Part shown: positions 61,691 through 64,000 of the stretch, one piece after another | How the letters are laid out: every line of letters starts with the position of its first letter | Numbering within the stretch: position 1 is the stretch's first letter | DNA from: Megalobrama amblycephala | Lineage: Eukaryota; Chordata; Actinopteri; Cypriniformes; Xenocyprididae | Assembly (NCBI RefSeq): GCF_018812025.1 | Contig: NC_063066.1 | Span: 5,588,382-5,652,381 of the forward strand | Reading direction: 5' to 3' | Length of the DNA: 64,000 bases | Notes under the pieces: generated by a model | The model's database searches: none | Told to the model about the DNA's origin: nothing | Seen by the model: only the letters and a program-made list of their open reading frames with translations | Position numbers and translations under genes: made by a program

Positions 61691-62903
61691 TCATTCCCTT
61701 ATTTTATGTGTGGCACGCAACCTCTACCGTAAATTTAATTCCTGCCAATTTGTCTTTGTTGATAATTGGCTCGAGATGATAGGTTTGGTTGACGTTGAGG
61801 TGGAGCAGCGGAACTGCAGCGACAGTGTTTTGTTACGGCCGGGTAATAACTCCAGACTCTGTGATCTTTGAAAGGTTCCTCGGGTCTAAGTGTTCCTCGT
61901 TTCCTCGATGTTGAGTGTCAGGGGTGTGGGGTCTGAGCCGTACACTTCCCCTGGGGCGCTGCAGGTGTGTAAGCCGGACCGACAGCGCCAGGAGAGTCCT
62001 GACATAAAGGAAGAGAAAATAAACAAAATACGACGCAAGAATGTCACATTAAAACGCTATGAAAGCCGAAGCTGTCAGGCCCCTTTGAGAAGTGTGGGCC
62101 CTTTAAATCCGCATAGTGCTGATTCAGTGACTTCAGATGGAGGGATGCTTGAGGGAATATGTGTGAATCAGAAAGAATTCCCTTATGCACGGCATCCGGT
62201 GAGAGAGGGTTGGGCCTCCTTGACTAATGTGCCCAATTTCACACAGCCCATATAACACCTTCACAACCGGCACCTGAACCCGTGTGAGTGCGAGTAATAA
62301 GAGAAACTCAAAATCATTGCCTGAATATTGATTTTAAATCAGTTAAACCAATGATTTAGCTCTGATACAAACAGACACCTCCTGACAGTCACGTTGTTTG
62401 TCGTTTGTGTATGTGCAAGTGTGTGAGTGTGTTGTATCCTCACTGCCATAAAAACAGCTTGCAAAAGCAGCACGTGCACGAATGTTAATACATGCTGAGA
62501 TGCATGGCATTGTGTTTGTCATCCAAGTCACATTCTCACACTGTAAGTTACCCATAAACCTCAGAGATATGTTGATAGGCCTGTCATCATCTTCGCACAA
62601 TTTTCTTCGCAACTCCATGCAACCTAATTAGAGACCCAAATGTGCTATTGACAAATGCAGAACGTCTCGCAATATTTGAGTACATGAACAATAAATTACC
62701 ATAAACAATACACTAATAAAACACATTAAATTATGCCATAATCTCAAGCTAATTATGTACAGTCAAAACTAAATAATCACATCAGCCTTTATGAATTTTG
62801 AAAAATAAATGAATTACCTCTATCCCAACTAACAAGGCAGCCATGCTAGGCTGCTCACCGAACACAAACTGTAGTACAAGTCAGAGGGAAAGGCATAAAA
62901 AAA
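61691..62903. other. Intergenic, unique-looking
   Basis: The stretch 61740-62260 is GC-richer and repeat-free. It includes a 121-codon ORF (61890-62255) with a basic run (KINKIRRKNVTLKRY) but no known domain and no evident partner exons. The remainder is AT-rich and shows nothing. Confidence 0.35.

Positions 62904-64000
<1,097 letters not shown>

Noticed and set aside
61890..62255. Plus-strand ORF of 121 codons
   Set aside because: It is repeat-free but has no recognisable domain or partner exons. Kept only within the description of the region.

Overview
This window reads as vertebrate nuclear DNA, most probably from a cyprinid teleost (carp, goldfish or zebrafish relatives). Genes are split by GT-AG introns, and most of the sequence is AT-rich non-coding DNA. 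It is packed with short inverted-repeat DNA transposons (MITEs) typical of cyprinids, many bounded by TTAA. The family and species assignment is an inference from repeat style and gene content; no database was searched.

Three protein-coding genes can be supported, all on the + strand. Two are tandem ganglioside GM2 activator genes (gm2a-like): the first at 731-3794 lacks only its signal-peptide exon, which lies left of the window, and the second at 5767-6856 is complete (four exons, 198 codons). Both keep eight cysteines and the same exon plan. The third is ccdc69 (19283-33411, nine coding exons, 314 codons), a coiled-coil protein with an MGC N-terminus and an FWEQ/FVIEMK block. GM2A and CCDC69 are also neighbours on human 5q33.1, so the synteny supports both calls.

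Layout: 1-7.2 kb, the gm2a pair with MITEs between and inside them. 7.2-19 kb, a repeat field with nested MITEs and two unassigned exon-like pieces (12299-12363, 14902-14976). 19-34.4 kb, ccdc69, whose introns hold many transposons, some within 35-70 bp of exons. 34.4-64 kb, no convincing gene: more MITEs, a Tc1/mariner remnant interrupted by another DNA element, a deleted L2/CR1-type LINE reverse-transcriptase fragment, a LINE-type 3' tail, a locally triplicated block (58.9-61.7 kb), several apparently single-copy stretches that could be conserved non-coding DNA, and a GATA/GACA tetranucleotide satellite that runs off the right edge.

The gm2a products would act in lysosomal glycolipid breakdown as a lipid-presenting cofactor for beta-hexosaminidase A. 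CCDC69 belongs to a microtubule/central-spindle-associated coiled-coil family. Nothing in the sequence suggests a shared pathway; the linkage is ancestral. I found no clearly new biological system. The most unusual items are the composite MITE that carries a second inverted-repeat element at its centre in three copies, the 260-bp hairpin at 35.7 kb, the triplicated block, and the Bkm-like satellite.
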